A stretch of DNA of 64,000 bases. It comes from Antedon mediterranea (lineage: Eukaryota > Echinodermata > Crinoidea > Comatulida > Antedonidae). Of this stretch, positions 22,134-35,203 are shown one piece after another. The notes beneath the pieces are model-generated. The model did no database searches. It saw nothing but the letters and a program-made list of their open reading frames with translations, and was not told where the DNA came from. Made by a program: the position numbers and the translations under genes. Position 1 is the first letter of the stretch, and each line of letters begins with the position of its first letter. The DNA is taken from NCBI RefSeq assembly GCF_964355755.1, contig NC_092679.1, positions 13,568,932 to 13,632,931 of the forward strand. Reading direction: 5' to 3'.

Positions 22134-25100
22134 CTATACAATATCATCTAACAGTGTACTTGACAATCGGTCAATGTGCTTTCTTGAAATATCAGCATCA
22201 ACACTTGGTAGATCAACCTGTCTTCTCACTGCCCTCTGCAAATAATAATAAAAACACAATTCAGCATCATTGATTCGATATTCAAATTAATCAGAGTCTA
22301 TTGGCTGGTAGCCCTAAACTAAACCTAAAGGCATAAATGTAGTTAAAACAATATATAGCAGAACTTAAAGAAGAAACCACAGAATCTCTAACAAAGTGTT
22401 CCCTTAAAAAAGAGGTTGGCCAATAAAACATAAATTTCCACTCTTTCGTTTAACCAGAAAGTATGGGACTTACAATGACTAGGAGTATAGAAAAATTAAA
22501 AAATACCTCAATTTTGTGAACAAGTTCAACATCCCATTTATGTACGATAAAATTAGTAACATGACCATTGCTGTGGCTACCAACTCTGCCGACTCGACCA
22601 ACTCGGTGGATATAGTCTGACATATGGTTGGGAAAGTCAAAATTGACAACATGGTGCACCTACAAAACAAGATCATGTAGAAATAAAATATTATCAATGA
22701 AATAAAACAATAGCAACATCGGAATGTATCAGAAATTGATAGTGAAATACTTTGTGTATCTGTGTAATTCTCCTGTGGACCTTACACTTGGGATATTGCC
22801 CAATACAAATTACTCTGTACTAAACTAAAACTTATTGATTACTTGTGATTTGTGTTAGCTTCTTGCGTCTGACCTTGCTCAGATAGCAACGCTATAGACA
22901 TTCCTAGGTTTATAGTATGCACAAAAAGCAGTATTCTAAAAAGCAGCCAGGCAATGCTTAAGCACAAATTAAATCCTATGAATGCATTAACTTACATTTG
23001 TTGTGTCTATGCCACGAGAAGCGATGTCTGTAGCAACAAGAATGTTACAGTAACCATTGTGAAAGGCTTGTAGCATCCCAACTCGATACTGCAAGAAAAA
23101 TGAAGGTGATATGAACAAAAAATGTACAACTCATCAAATAGGAAAGACTGTCCAGTGGGGAAATGCAATAGACAACAGTCCACCCAAGTCCATTGTTAAA
23201 ATAGAACCTAAGCCTAGGCCTACACTGGTTTTATTTTACACACAAGATAGGGCCGGAGAGAGGGAGGCGAGGCCAGCGACCGCTCCGGCGTTTACAACAA
23301 CAATGAACCACGCCCAGCTCTATCGTCGTGCGATGATGTGAGTTTAGTGAGGCATGACAAATCACATGACCGGTTTTTCTGCTGTGATCATTTTATTTCT
23401 TAAGAAGTCATACTACAATTGTTGATTACTTTTATCAATTTTTATATGAACATGTAGCGTTTAAAGTTGTAATATGAATTAACAGTCAATAAATATTTAA
23501 AACATTATAGTTGTATTTTCAGTTTATTTCTTATTGTTATGGTGTCCTGCTGAGAGAATGGAAGAGTCCAACTTGTATTGGGGATTGAAAACCGCCAGCA
23601 GATATCAAGTGACTTTAGCAAGCGGTGGGTGTACACAATTAATAAAAACCCAAACAGTGTACCTTGTTTTCATTTGACAATGATTAAAAATATAAAAAGA
23701 AGTAAATATCAACGTTGTTCGTCTCTTTTTACACTCCGTTTCACCGTCATGTGAAATACATGGTTGTCATGGTTTTTAGTTCTATTATTATTACAGCAGC
23801 CGCGTAATCGTCATTGGATGATCAGCAGATCCTTTTGTGATTGGCCACAAGGGTTTTTTTGTTTGCGTGGTTATTATGAGAGCAAGAGCCGCGCCGCAAA
23901 TGCGCTTTACATTATCAACACAGCTATTTTTAGGTACAGTACAGTTAATGTGTGTGTGACTGAATACTAAAAATAGCTTTGGGGGCTGAAAAAAAAAAAT
24001 GCTGACGTGTTCTTCGTTTACGTCGGAATTTTTTTGCCGAGGTCATTTCGTCCCAATTTTGAGGGCTGCACACATGGGCTCATTGCAATAAGAATGAATG
24101 CACATCTAACAAAATTGCACTCTTGAAGTCCAACTCAGATGTACAACAAGGCTCGATGAGTCGTCTCGTCGGGAGAAAATTAAACATGTTTAAAGTGCTT
24201 GCAACGAGTCAAGATGTTTAGTCGGGTCTCTTCGTACGACGCTGTCCGAGTTTGCCTTTAAGGGTCCATTGGAGTAGTCTATTGAATATCATGTGACCCA
24301 CAATTCTCCAATCTATTGACAAGAACTCATGCATGTTATTAACTGACCTGTGGTAATAAATTTCCATTCAGTCTGATGACTTTAATTTTATGATCTTGTA
24401 AGAATGCTGACATCCAGTTACAGCTGTCTATTTCATTACAAAATATAATAGTACGAATTCCTCTTTTGTCATTCTTTGCAGCCAACTCCAAAATGTGAAC
24501 TATGAAATATAAAAAAATATATTTTAATCAATACAATGTAAATTTATTTTATTAATAAAAAAATAGTCCAACCACTAATAGCGAGTTTTAGATGTGCGAC
24601 GCTATTATTCCAGAACGTAAAACATACCATTTTGCAATAGACAGTGAAGTCTTCTGATTGAACATAATGCAGACACGTCTGCTAATTTACTCAAAGAAGC
24701 AGACATTATGAATGTGATTGTGTACGCATATGTGTTAATGACGTCATATCCTTCCATAGAACTAATTTTCGTAGATCCAATACTCACTATTAAGGGGAAA
24801 CCTTCGAGAAGCAACAAAGTATCCCCTTCATAATTGTCAGACTAATCCTACCGATTTGAACTAAGGGCCTAAGGATTGTTGAGAAAGTATTTCAACAGCA
24901 ACTCCACCAGGTCACTACATTTTCTATATTTACTTTACAAAATAAAAACACACCTGATTTTTCTGAACTTGACATTCGGATGAACTTTTGGTTGACATGG
25001 GGCATAACACGGTGAAGGTGAGATGTGGATATTACTGTTAGTGATTTCTCCTGAGAAAGAAATACTTAATTACATAACAAATTGATTTTCGTAAATCTTC

Positions 25101-28100
25101 TAATTGTAACCCTGGGTTCTTTGATTGTTTTTTTACAGTGGGTTAATATTAGAAGGGGGGGGGGGGGGGGGTTACTATTAGAGTAGTGGGTTACTTTTAC
25201 TTATCTTAAATTAGGCACTTGAAAATAGTAACCAACTCCAACTATTCCGGTCAGCAAATCATAAGCAAAAAATAATAAAACAGTACGAATAAACAAAAGT
25301 GGTTGAACTCTAACTTTATTTAATAAACTCAAAAGCACTCAATTCACCCCACACTCCTGAGATCAACTTGCCTTATCTCTTTATTTCATCATATTGCATC
25401 ATAAACGACCAGTCTTCATAATGTCATTTTGTCAATAGTTTTGTGACTCTAATATTAACCCCATGGGTTACTATTAGAGTAGTGGCCCGGGTTATTATTA
25501 TAGATTGACTTATAAGGTGGGTGACTATTAGAAGGGGGTTATTATTAGAATGTGGGTTACTATTAGAAGATTTACGGTATAATGAAAATTAGACTAAATA
25601 CAGATGTTAATTTCGTTTTACTCTAACATTGTATTAATTTAATAAGAAAATTCAAAATTAAATTTACAGGTACAAAATTATTTTCTTCTGTTAAAAATAT
25701 GTCTTGTAAGTTGTAGGAAAAGATTTGTTTCCGAGGTCAACATTTTTTATTTATTTAAAACAATTTTATATCTATTTTTGTTTTACTATTTACTACTATG
25801 TTTTAACAACTCTACAATCCTTGATATAACAGTTTGCATAGTTTATCTGTGTTGGTGTTTTATAACAACACCTTGTCACTGTTTGTCAATATGTATATAG
25901 TTTTCTGTAATATGGTTCAAAATACAGATGCAAAATTACGTCTCTAGTGGGAACCTTAAAAGTTGAATGAAAGATTCACCTACTGAAGTTTAATAAAAAC
26001 CCCGTTTAAAAACCAATCTTTTAAAGTTTTTTTGTAATTCAATTTATTTTAAGCACTTTGGGACAATTTTCTGATTGTTAAAAGCACTATATAAATTTGA
26101 CAACATTATTACACCAGTAATTTGATTTAAAACAAATTAAGATCACTTACGGTAATAATTTCACTAAGAATTTCTGAATAGTGTTTTGGTAAGGTAGCTC
26201 CAACCAATATCAACTGAGCCTCAATTGGTGGATAGTTATGCGACCAGTTACCAAGGCAAATCTACAAAACATAGAATGAAAAACAACTTTTTTTTCCCTC
26301 AGTAATTACAACTTTTTTTATCTGTTATCTATAAAAAAGGTACCCTCTATATAAAAAAAAAGATGTTTTGGAAAATGGCAACTATGGAATACAGCAAGTG
26401 CTTTTATGAGAAGAAAAAAACAGCATGTTTTCCCAGAAATAACTTGAAAAATGGCATCTATGGAAGTGTGCCTTTAGTGAAAGCTTATAAAGCACAGTGA
26501 TGTGCAAGTGATTTATAACTAAGTCATAAAAAAATTTCAAAATTTATATTGATTATTTTAAACATGGCTCTTACATTTTAAAATGCAATATTAGAATAAA
26601 GTATTATCAAAACCTACATTCACATTTTGAAGAATCCTAATTATGTTATTGGAGAAGCTGCCATCTAACATTGTATCTACCTCATCAATAACAACATGGT
26701 GAATGTGCTTCATAGACACAAATTCTGAAATGGAAAATGTTATGGTAGATGATTTTACAAAATGTAAAAAAACCAATGACACCAACAAAAGCAACTATTA
26801 TAAATAGATTTCAGTGTTAAAAATATTAAATATATTTGACTCTATATATTACGGTAACCACCTCTATAAAGGTTCTTTGATAAATCTAATGATCTCTCAT
26901 CTCCAAACATGGAGGTGCAACTTTCCGCCAATTGTTTTTGACAAAAAAAAAATATCCTGGTAAATGGTAGTGTATAAATATAAACTTACTATTTAGAGGT
27001 TATACAAAATGGCCCCTGTTGGTTAACTAAAGGAAAAGAATGTCACGGATAGAAAAGTACCTGACCTGCCCTCCAAGAACTTTGTTAGGACATTTGTTTC
27101 TCACTTTTTTTTAATACAAACATTTTGTTTTGCCTACTCAGTGTGCGTTTCCAATATTTGCATAAGAAAATCATGTTATACTTTAATTAGAATAAAACTT
27201 AGTAGTAATATTTACTCTCTCTTAAACAGCCTATCAATGGACCAGGTGTTGATATGATGATGTCCACTGGAGTCTTGAAAGTATGTAGCATGGTTTTCTG
27301 CATTAAAAAAAAAAAAAAAATTAGATTTAAAATAATGGATTATTGTTTACCATGGCAAAGGTGAATCTTTCAACTCTAATGCTCCCACTAGAGAAGTAAT
27401 GTTGCGTCTGTATTGGCAACCAGAGTTTATTGCCAATAAACAGAATTTTATGACATTATTTATTCTATTCTTGTGTAATCATACCGAAGTATGTACTCGC
27501 CAATTGCAGGACAGGAAACCCGCCAGATCTAACTCTAATAGGATTTGAACCAAGGATTGGTAAGGAAATGGATCCATCTGGTGAATAAATTGCTTATTAC
27601 CTTTGATTTTGATCCTTCCAGATGGCGTATGGTGACACTGTTCTCAGATGTTAATAACCGTCCTACTTTCTGTAAAGCAACAAAAACTTTGTAAATTCAA
27701 TGTAAATTATCAACATCACACATAGAGAATACATAGAAAGCATACCACCTCAATTCACACTCAAGGCTAATTTACAGACAAGCAGTAATATGAAGCAATA
27801 AACGGTAAGCAGAAAACAAAATATGTAAAATTTGTTAGTTCTTATGACCATTTCCACAAAACGTGGAGTAGACGGGCGGTTGAGTGGAAACCAGATGGAT
27901 ACCCGAGGATAGATACCCGATTCTATGTGGGACAAGCTCACGGTTTTCCGCTTACCATTACATTAAAAGATGTCTAAAAAAGTCATCACACATGGACTGT
28001 TGTAGTGCTATGAAGCCGAACTTCAGTATGAAAGTCAGTCAATTGGTCAGTCATTTCAGCATTTCAAGATGGCTGTTGTTAGTGTTGAAAATAACTTGTC

Positions 28101-31100
28101 CTATCTAGTTTTTTTAGAAAAATGATTTACATTTTACCTCAACTTGTATGGCAAGTTCTCTAGTTGGTACTAATATCAAAGCACTGGGATGTTTTGGTTC
28201 AGCTTTCATACCAAATGTATCTCTTTCATTGTACAACATATTGAGGAGTGGAAGCAGATAAGCCAAGGTCTTTCCACTGCCTGTTTCAGCTGCAAATAGT
28301 ACATTCTTCCCCTCTAATAAGGATGGTATTGCATTGTACTGTAAAGGAAATTAAAAACGAGTTAATATCAGGTCAAGTGAGCAACATAAGAGTTTGATTA
28401 TTTTTATTAATTTCCAACAGTCTAACTAGAATCACACAGAGTACAGTTTTTCCTTTACATGTGCAAAAATGAGTAACTTCCATAAAGTTTATTAAGTTAG
28501 AGATACTAGTTCCAAGTTCCAGATTCAAATGTATAGGTGATTACAAGAGACATTCATTATTTAAAAAAATCTAATTCACAAATCTAGGCTCATGTTAGTA
28601 TGAAATTTTCTTTCATTTGACATCCAAAAACAGACTGCTCCAGCGGTTTTCGAATTTTAAAGTGGAGCTACACTCAGACTTTCTCAGCTTATATCATGTT
28701 TAAGTATGTTTAATTGAAAGTGATTACATAAAAAAAACCAGGAAAATACGGAAATATTTTCCAAAAACTAATTTGTAAAAAATCGGTCAGGAAATAGTGT
28801 TTTTTAACACATTACAGTTTTTCAGTAACTTAGGGGTTATTAGTTTACAATACGTCGCAAAACGCGTTACACTTAGCGACTGACGCGTTTTAGTCGCCGG
28901 TCAACGCATTGATGAAATGTCTCCCCTTTGGTAAATTATGTGTCGAAAAATGGGGAATAAATTTTATACACACAATTAATACGATTTGTTTAGGCCTAAG
29001 TAATATTTCCGATAAGAATGTCAGTATAATTTACATGTAACCTCATGATTTTCACTGTACAACAACAGCATAATAATCTTATCAGATTGCTTTTAACTTT
29101 AAGCTAGGGCTAGCCCTAGCTCAGCCGTCTGCTCAGCCTAGCTAGCCTTGAATTTTTTTTTAGAGGCCTATGTATTCATAGGCATGGTCGTTTCGCCCCA
29201 TTTATCGTTCCTGGGTTTTCTCGCACATTAAGAATTGTGAAACACAAAATCCTATAGTATACAGAACAAGAGTAGTAAAGAGTAGTAAAGCGATGTGCAA
29301 GCTTAGACCTGACTGACTGAAAAGCAACTTTTCAGGCACCCTATCATGGCCCATGGGTAGGCCAAGGTCGGGTGCCAGCAAAACAAACTTCACTGCTGTC
29401 AGCCTAGCCTAGCTAGAGGCCAAGCAGCATCGGTACATACCTACACTCTAGTAGGCCTAGGCCTAGCTTTATTGAATATATAGCCACGTCTTTCTCAAAT
29501 CTCGTTAAATTTGACGTTTTAGTAATAGTCTCATAATCACATTATTACACTGTGAAACATAATAGGGTCACATTCAGAATGTTTTAATACTTTTCGCCCG
29601 TCAAAAATAACATCGCGACAAAATAACAGATTGCCAGCAGCTGCAGTAGTGTGATTGTGAAAAATGTCACGTGATCGTACTCCCTAGCAAAATAAAAAAC
29701 CCAATTGGACCCGAACGGGGGAAAGTGTCTATTTACGCAAAATTGCGCAATGTATACGTGATAAAAATACCAGAAATAGAAAGATCTGGGAAAAATAAAA
29801 AAAATATACATTTTACTTTTTTTTTTTGGTGAAGAAATGAATTTTTTAGGATTATTCAAATATACCCCCCTTTTGCATGTAAAAGAATAGGAAATTACAA
29901 GGTATCCCCCCAAAACGCAAAAAGGCGTGATTTTCAAGAAAATCGTACCCATTGAAAAAAAATTCAAAAAAATATGAAGTATAAGGGATGATATTTTTAA
30001 ATAATAGTTGAAATGTATGAAAAATAGTAATTTTCTGGGTGGAGCTCCACTTTAAAAAGCATTCACTATTTTGGAGGAACGGAACAGCGCAATAAATAAC
30101 CATCAGCATATAAACAAATTTTACTAACAAAGGTTTTACATTTTTTTTAATAGCTGGTATTGAACACAATGAAAATATACTAGAATACTATATTTTAAAC
30201 TTACTTGAATTTTTGTTGGATAATCAACACTCATTGTGCATAGTGCATCCTTAAGTGACTTGTGCAATGGAAGATCATCAAAGCTTATCTTCCTTTCAAT
30301 ACCATTGCTATCTGGTTTCTTACCAAGGTAGGAAGGGTTCTAAACAATATTAAAAAATTAAAAGACATTTTAAATTACTGCTAAATAAATACTTACCAAT
30401 TTAATTATGTTTTTAGGGGCAGGTCAAAAAGATATAAAAGGTTTGCATTTTAAACAACACTTTTAGATGGATATGATAAGACAATTCCTTCTAGAAAGCT
30501 TACAGAATGACCACTGACAGAGAATGGAGGCAATTGTTCATAAAGCCAATGACAATAGGATAACGCTGAAAAAAAAATGGTATCTAGTTTGAGTGTGACG
30601 TGGTAGGTAGAAATTGTGAGGCGACAGTGGCTTATAAAATAAACTATGGAAGACATTAGGAAAGGGCAATGCATATAACACAGTGCTCTGTAGCTAGGTG
30701 CTTGACACACTGCTTTACCAATTCCAGAGTTGTTGGTTCAAATCTTCTTCCAGCATAGGTTATGTCAAGACAATCTAACAACAAGACACTGAGCTTGCCT
30801 TGCCAAGATAGGAACTTGTAACAGTCCTTTGATCTTAAATTAAATGTAATCAAATAGGACAATTCTGTTCTGAGTTGAGATATTTCATGCATAATTATTA
30901 GCAAATCAGAGATAATGTCACTGGTTAATTTGTCATGGAATGCTCAATAAATAAAAACTTACACTTTTGTATGCAAGAATGGTGAAGTAGTCTCCCTTAG
31001 ATTTCTTATGTTTCCAGCCATGTGAAGCTAGCTTTGGTTGAGCAAATTTATCATACTTTTGATTCATATAATGGTTGAACTCTTTTCTCTTCGCAGAGAT

Positions 31101-33472
31101 GATTTCCTTTCCTGGTTTTGCCGTAAACACTCGTCCTTTCCATTTCACTGGCCCTTTGCCGGTTTTCAGTTTATCAATGCCCTTGGCAAGATTCCGTGGT
31201 ATGCGGATTACTTCCAAGCCATCGGACTCCTATAATTTTAGAAGAAAAACTAATTTATAAATATTTCGTGAAGATCTTACAAGATTGATTAACGACCAAT
31301 TAGCATATTCTTAATGATTTGTTTTCTCTGTTTTTGTGAACACTTCTTACCTGTTTGCTGTCTGCTCTCAACTTTTTAAATTCATATGTTATTTTATTGT
31401 AAAAAAAATCAACTATTTTGATTGCCAGTTTTATCATACTGGGCTCGCACTGGCCGATCGCCAAGTCGCCATGGGCGAAAACGTTTCCAGATTGGCGAAA
31501 AATAAAACGGCTACTTTAGCCACTTTGGCGATGACATATGATAAAATAGATAATCAAATAAGGTTAATTTACCAAGTACACATGTTTGTTAGTTCTAGAC
31601 CTCTGCTTTATGAATTGCATTGGCTACCTGTTGAAAGTAGAATCACTTTTAAAGTGTTACTTTATGTCTACAATTGTATAAATAATAATGCGCCCTGTTA
31701 TCTGAGCAATCTCTTACGGGTGTATAGATGTGCTAAGAGAGGCCTGAGTTCCGAGATAGATCACACTAGATTGGATCACTGTCTCGAAAAGCGGACCTCT
31801 GAAAATAATACTTTCTCAAAATTTGGACCGGTGATGTGGAACGACCTCCCGTCTGTATACCGGGAACAAACCACGGTTTTAAAATTTAAAAAAGCCCTCA
31901 AAACACATCTATTTCCTAAGAAGTAACTCATTGTTGGGTGTGCTGATGTAAAGCGCTTTGATCATTTTATACTAATTTGGAAAAGCGCTTTATAAATAAA
32001 ATAATAATAATAATAATAATAATCATTTTGGCGAAAGCATAAAGTCCAACTAAAAGGTCCATTTGTCGATCTTCAAGCATTTATTTTGTTCGTTATAATG
32101 TTGTTTACTTCAAGCTCCATTTTCGTCAACTCGTTGTACCAGGCGTCTCTTTGTTATTTCAATATGATGGAGGTACAGTATACTGCACAGAGAGACAGAC
32201 ATTACACGACACATGGATGATGGAGTCTACCCAAACTATCACGTGTTGCACTGCACGAACGATCGACGACTCGACAGCCGACGGTCGGCTATTTACCGGG
32301 ATTGTCTATTTTTCGATAGGGGTGTACTTTTCAGATTCAAAACAAACATAGTATCTTCAATGAATGATCTTATCGAAATCATTATTTATGCGTTATGCAT
32401 TTTAGGCTCCAATAATGTAGTTTCATATTTTACCCTTAATAAAGTTTCCTCGTGCGTGCAGTGCGTCAGTAGAGTAAACAAAATAACATTCGGGAAATGG
32501 TAGAGTCTAACGGGGATTTAGCTAAACAAACATAGTGCATTTATTGCGGACTATATAAACAGCAAGGCCGGCCTCCGGCTTCTGTGTTGTTGGGTAATAA
32601 ATAATCGAGCCGGGATGGTATACATTTCTCCCCGACAGAAATGCTTTTTCCCTGTGCTTTGGCCTATATTATCTGCACGTTCAACAACGATACGAGTGTT
32701 CGTTTGCTAGAAATATTTTAAGCATATACGACGTACCGTCGTACATAATTTTGTAGGCCTGCGCTAACTGCATTTTTGCACCTCTTGAGCATATCCAATT
32801 TAAAAACATTCACCCGCTGCGCAGCGGTGACGGTGGGTGATTGTGAAAGTCTTAGGACACGATTTTCGCATGGGGTACGGAAGCCACCAGCCAAGCGTAA
32901 AAATAACATAGCGTTCAGGGGATTTCAGAAAACTGTAAAACTTATTAACTTGATAACTGTATGAATGCTGTACGATTAAAAACAATTTGAACAATTGTTT
33001 TGATCATATAAAATACAACAACAATTATTTTTTTTAATCATACAGTGATTTAGGCATGGCTCTCTCTCCCCAAATGCCTTACAAAAACGTTCAGGGAACA
33101 GTGTATAGACCTATTGACATAGATAAATTAACTAAAATGTTTTTACCATTATATATCAACAATTTTTCATTTTGGCTAATGACCGATTCATTTGGCTAAA
33201 TAAAAAAAATTGGACTTTAGCCATTTTGGCTATAGGTAAACTGATTTGACTAAAAAAAATATTTTGACTTTCGTCAAATGGCTAAACAAAATGAAATGTT
33301 AGTGCTACCCCAGTCATATATTGTATGATGGGGTTTTTACCAAGAATAATAAAACATGATTGATTTAATATTGAATTGTTGATTATTTAATCACATTTAC
33401 CTGGTTATTAAAAGCATCTTTAACTGCAACACTGCCATACAATCTATTAATATTTAGACATCTTCTACAAAC
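22134..33472 (-). CDS. DDX28: DDX28, mitochondrial DEAD-box RNA helicase (first exon not found)
   Basis: Thirteen exons, all with GT/AG borders and continuous phase: 33472-33401, 31229-30963, 30339-30205, 28338-28138, 27669-27601, 27297-27216, 26724-26618, 26261-26151, 25050-24954, 24499-24348, 23088-22996, 22659-22507, 22235-22134. They encode 546 residues plus stop, against 540 for the human protein. Motifs: Q motif ending PTKIQ; Walker [20 protein letters not shown]; motif II as DEVD; motif III as GAT (as in human DDX28, not SAT); [21 protein letters not shown]. The tail [11 protein letters not shown] is specific to DDX28, as is the N-terminal [19 protein letters not shown]28 assembles the mitochondrial large ribosomal subunit. 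Mammalian DDX28 is intronless, so this gene keeps or gained introns. The start codon must lie in a short upstream exon that I could not place. Confidence 0.95.
25140..25575. repeat. GGGTTACTATTAGA-type degenerate repeat with poly-G tract (DDX28 intron)
   Basis: The word GGTTA(C/T)TATTAGA recurs at about 25172, 25465, 25490, 25535 and 25552, and an uninterrupted run of about 18 G lies at 25155-25172. It is intronic and has no coding capacity. Confidence 0.7.
25835..26115 (+). repeat. LINE/SINE 3'-tail-like repeat (DDX28 intron)
   Basis: It ends AAGCACTTTGGGACAATTTT and AAAGCACTATATAAATTTGA, the form typical of 3' ends of CR1/L2-like elements and their SINEs. Part of it (about 25913-25980) is present inverted at 27358-27422 in a neighbouring intron. 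Confidence 0.55.
28655..30057. mobile_element. Non-autonomous DNA transposon with short inverted termini (DDX28 intron)
   Basis: The ends TTTTAAAGTGGAGCTACAC (28655) and, on the other strand, TTTTAAAGTGGAGCTCCAC (30057) are inverted over about 25 bases. The 1.4 kb between them has AGGCCTA words and short frames but no transposase. The shared TTAA at both tips may be the target-site duplication. The superfamily is not determined. Confidence 0.65.
31545..32022 (+). mobile_element. CR1/L2-like LINE, C-terminal fragment with (AAT)n tail (DDX28 intron)
   Basis: The plus strand reads [39 protein letters not shown] and [17 protein letters not shown], closing with KTHLFPKK and a stop (31924-31926). 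This is the C-terminal end of CR1/L2-group ORF2. The 3' UTR has AAAGCGCTTTGATC, GAAAAGCGCTTTATAAATAA and an (ATA)n tail. It is inserted into an older TTTGGCGA-rich repeat that continues at 32023. Confidence 0.85.
32023..33400. other. DDX28 intron, no gene seen
   Basis: Degenerate repeats around 33150-33310 (TTGGCTAAA, TTTAGCCATTTTGGC) resemble the sequence before the LINE at 31430-31545. No RNA gene or coding exon is seen. Confidence 0.5.
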
Positions 33473-34189
33473 CTGAAAAAAAATATAATTTAATATCAAT
33501 GTACCAAAAAGTAGAGTTTGAAACTTAAATGTAACCAGGGCATCATTTATAAGGAGCGCCTGCGCGACCGCGCTCCTTTACGCTCCTCAACAGGCTTCGA
33601 GGAGAGCAATTTATCGCGCTCCTTAATTTTCAAAATAGAGCCTAGCTTTTGACAGTGTTGATTTTTCTGTCAAGAGGCCTAAAAACACATGGATTTTTAA
33701 AAGTTAAAACCAATCTAGGCCTAGGCTAATAATATATAAGCTAAGTTATAAAGCTACAAGCCTAATGGCAGTCCCTCGTTTTTAAGGATCGCGAGTGCGA
33801 TCGCAATCAACAACCTTTCGAAAAGGAGAGCAATTCATCGCGCTCCATCTCACAGCAGTGCGAGGTACCAACAAAGGGGATTCCCCTGCCTGCGCGCATT
33901 CAAGGGCGAGTTTACTTCATCGCCTCATAGTGCAACCAGTACGGTGTCATAGAAACACCTCCTTTACAGGAAGATCATGTCCCAACCAATAATTTTTCCC
34001 TTTATGTTTTTATGGAACGAGTTAATAAAATATATTTAATTTTAAAAGGCAACATTAATATAGGAGGCCTAAATATAATGTTTATTATTTAAAAAAGCTT
34101 AGCTGCTGGTTGCTTTAATTATGTCATTTTGAAGATGGATTATTTCTTCGAAAGTTCTAACCAATTTTGGTCACTCAAATCCTCCTCAA

Positions 34190-34232
34190 AACACGTGCTG
34201 TGACGTCAGCATCTTCTAGAAGCTCTCTCAGC
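34190..34232 (-). promoter_or_regulatory. Candidate DDX28 promoter: E-box plus CRE
   Basis: CACGTG (34192-34197) and a perfect TGACGTCA (34201-34208) lie side by side in a G/C-richer stretch 0.7 kb upstream of the first DDX28 exon found. The orientation is not proven. Confidence 0.35.
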
Positions 34233-34615
34233 CCTCCCCTATTGTGCGTGCGCCCATGTGTGACACATGTAAACACAATCAAATATCTTTCTTAATTATT
34301 TTAAAATGACACTTTGTAACTTATTATCAATATTTTAATGGCTGTTGTATGTTAGAATTGTATAATTTAGGAATTGCAGGTAAATACTTTTCAGGTTTTC
34401 TGTCTGATTTCTAGGCCAACAAGCTAGGCTAGAAAAGCTAGGCTAAAAAGGCATAGTTGGCCAGGACAGGATTCTCCAGGCTACTGAAACCCAATCTACC
34501 CAGGCCATAAAAAAAAAATTGGCTTGAGTTTTTTTACTATAGAATAATACAATCCCCACGGAAAATATTGTGTGTGCAGGTGGGTGGGGGGGATTTTAGG
34601 GGAGAGGTACAGTAT

Positions 34616-34680
34616 ACATTTGTTGTGCCCGGCAGGGGGGGGGGTATCCCCACCCCTGTCGGGCAAAAAAAATGTGTACA
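34616..34680. repeat. G/C-rich hairpin
   Basis: GCCCGGCAGGGG (34627-34638) pairs with CCCCTGTCGGGC (34653-34664), with nearly complementary flanks (TACATTTGTTG / AAAATGTGTA). It includes a run of about ten G. Confidence 0.75.
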
Positions 34681-35203
34681 AAAAATTAATAAGGGCCAAG
34701 CCATTTTTAATAAGGGCGACCATCCTTCAACTTCAACTGGCCCTGCTGGCCACTATGGTTTAAAGGTTAATTTTCAGCCCTGGGCATGCCAAGATACCTG
34801 TTGTTGTTACTTTTATAATCCATGACATATAAATATAATTAGAGGTTAGCTGCCAACACTTGTTTTTGTTTTTAATTACTGGCCGCAGGCGCCACCACTG
34901 CCTAATGATGATCGCGACATCATAAATTATAAAAGCTCGAGAAGGCGGCGGAGTGATACTAGACGACGACGAAGCAAAGTAAACAACAACAGAGTCTAGC
35001 TAGCTAGCTATCTAGTCTACTAATAAAACACGAGGCCGACCGGACGTACAACTTTTGTATACACGTGACGTGTGTAATCTCCCGATATGATGGAAGAGCG
35101 ATACGAAAATCAACTAGAAATTACGCTAAAGACACGTTTGTAAATATTAATAAACATTAGAAAAAATTGCCTCAGTTGTTTTATTATTCATAAATTTGTA
35201 ATA

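Larger units (their letters stand above)
33473..35203. other. Upstream region of DDX28; GCTCTCC repeats
   Basis: 33535-33620 and 33780-33850 carry GAGGAGAGCAATTTATCGCG-type units related, in opposite orientation, to 37925-38040. Both are flanked by GTAAC(A)TCAGGGCATCA-like sequence. No coding exon could be joined to DDX28 with confidence. Confidence 0.5.

Noticed and set aside
29584-30169. Minus-strand frames of 105-127 codons in a DDX28 intron
   Set aside because: Phe/Tyr-rich translation of A/T-rich DNA at the end of a transposon; no domain and no splice signals.
31038-31260. Plus-strand frames opposite DDX28 exon 2
   Set aside because: Shadow of a well-supported minus-strand exon matching the DDX28 N-terminal region.
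33480-34190. Several ATG codons as the DDX28 start exon
   Set aside because: None is followed by an open frame with a good donor in the required phase.
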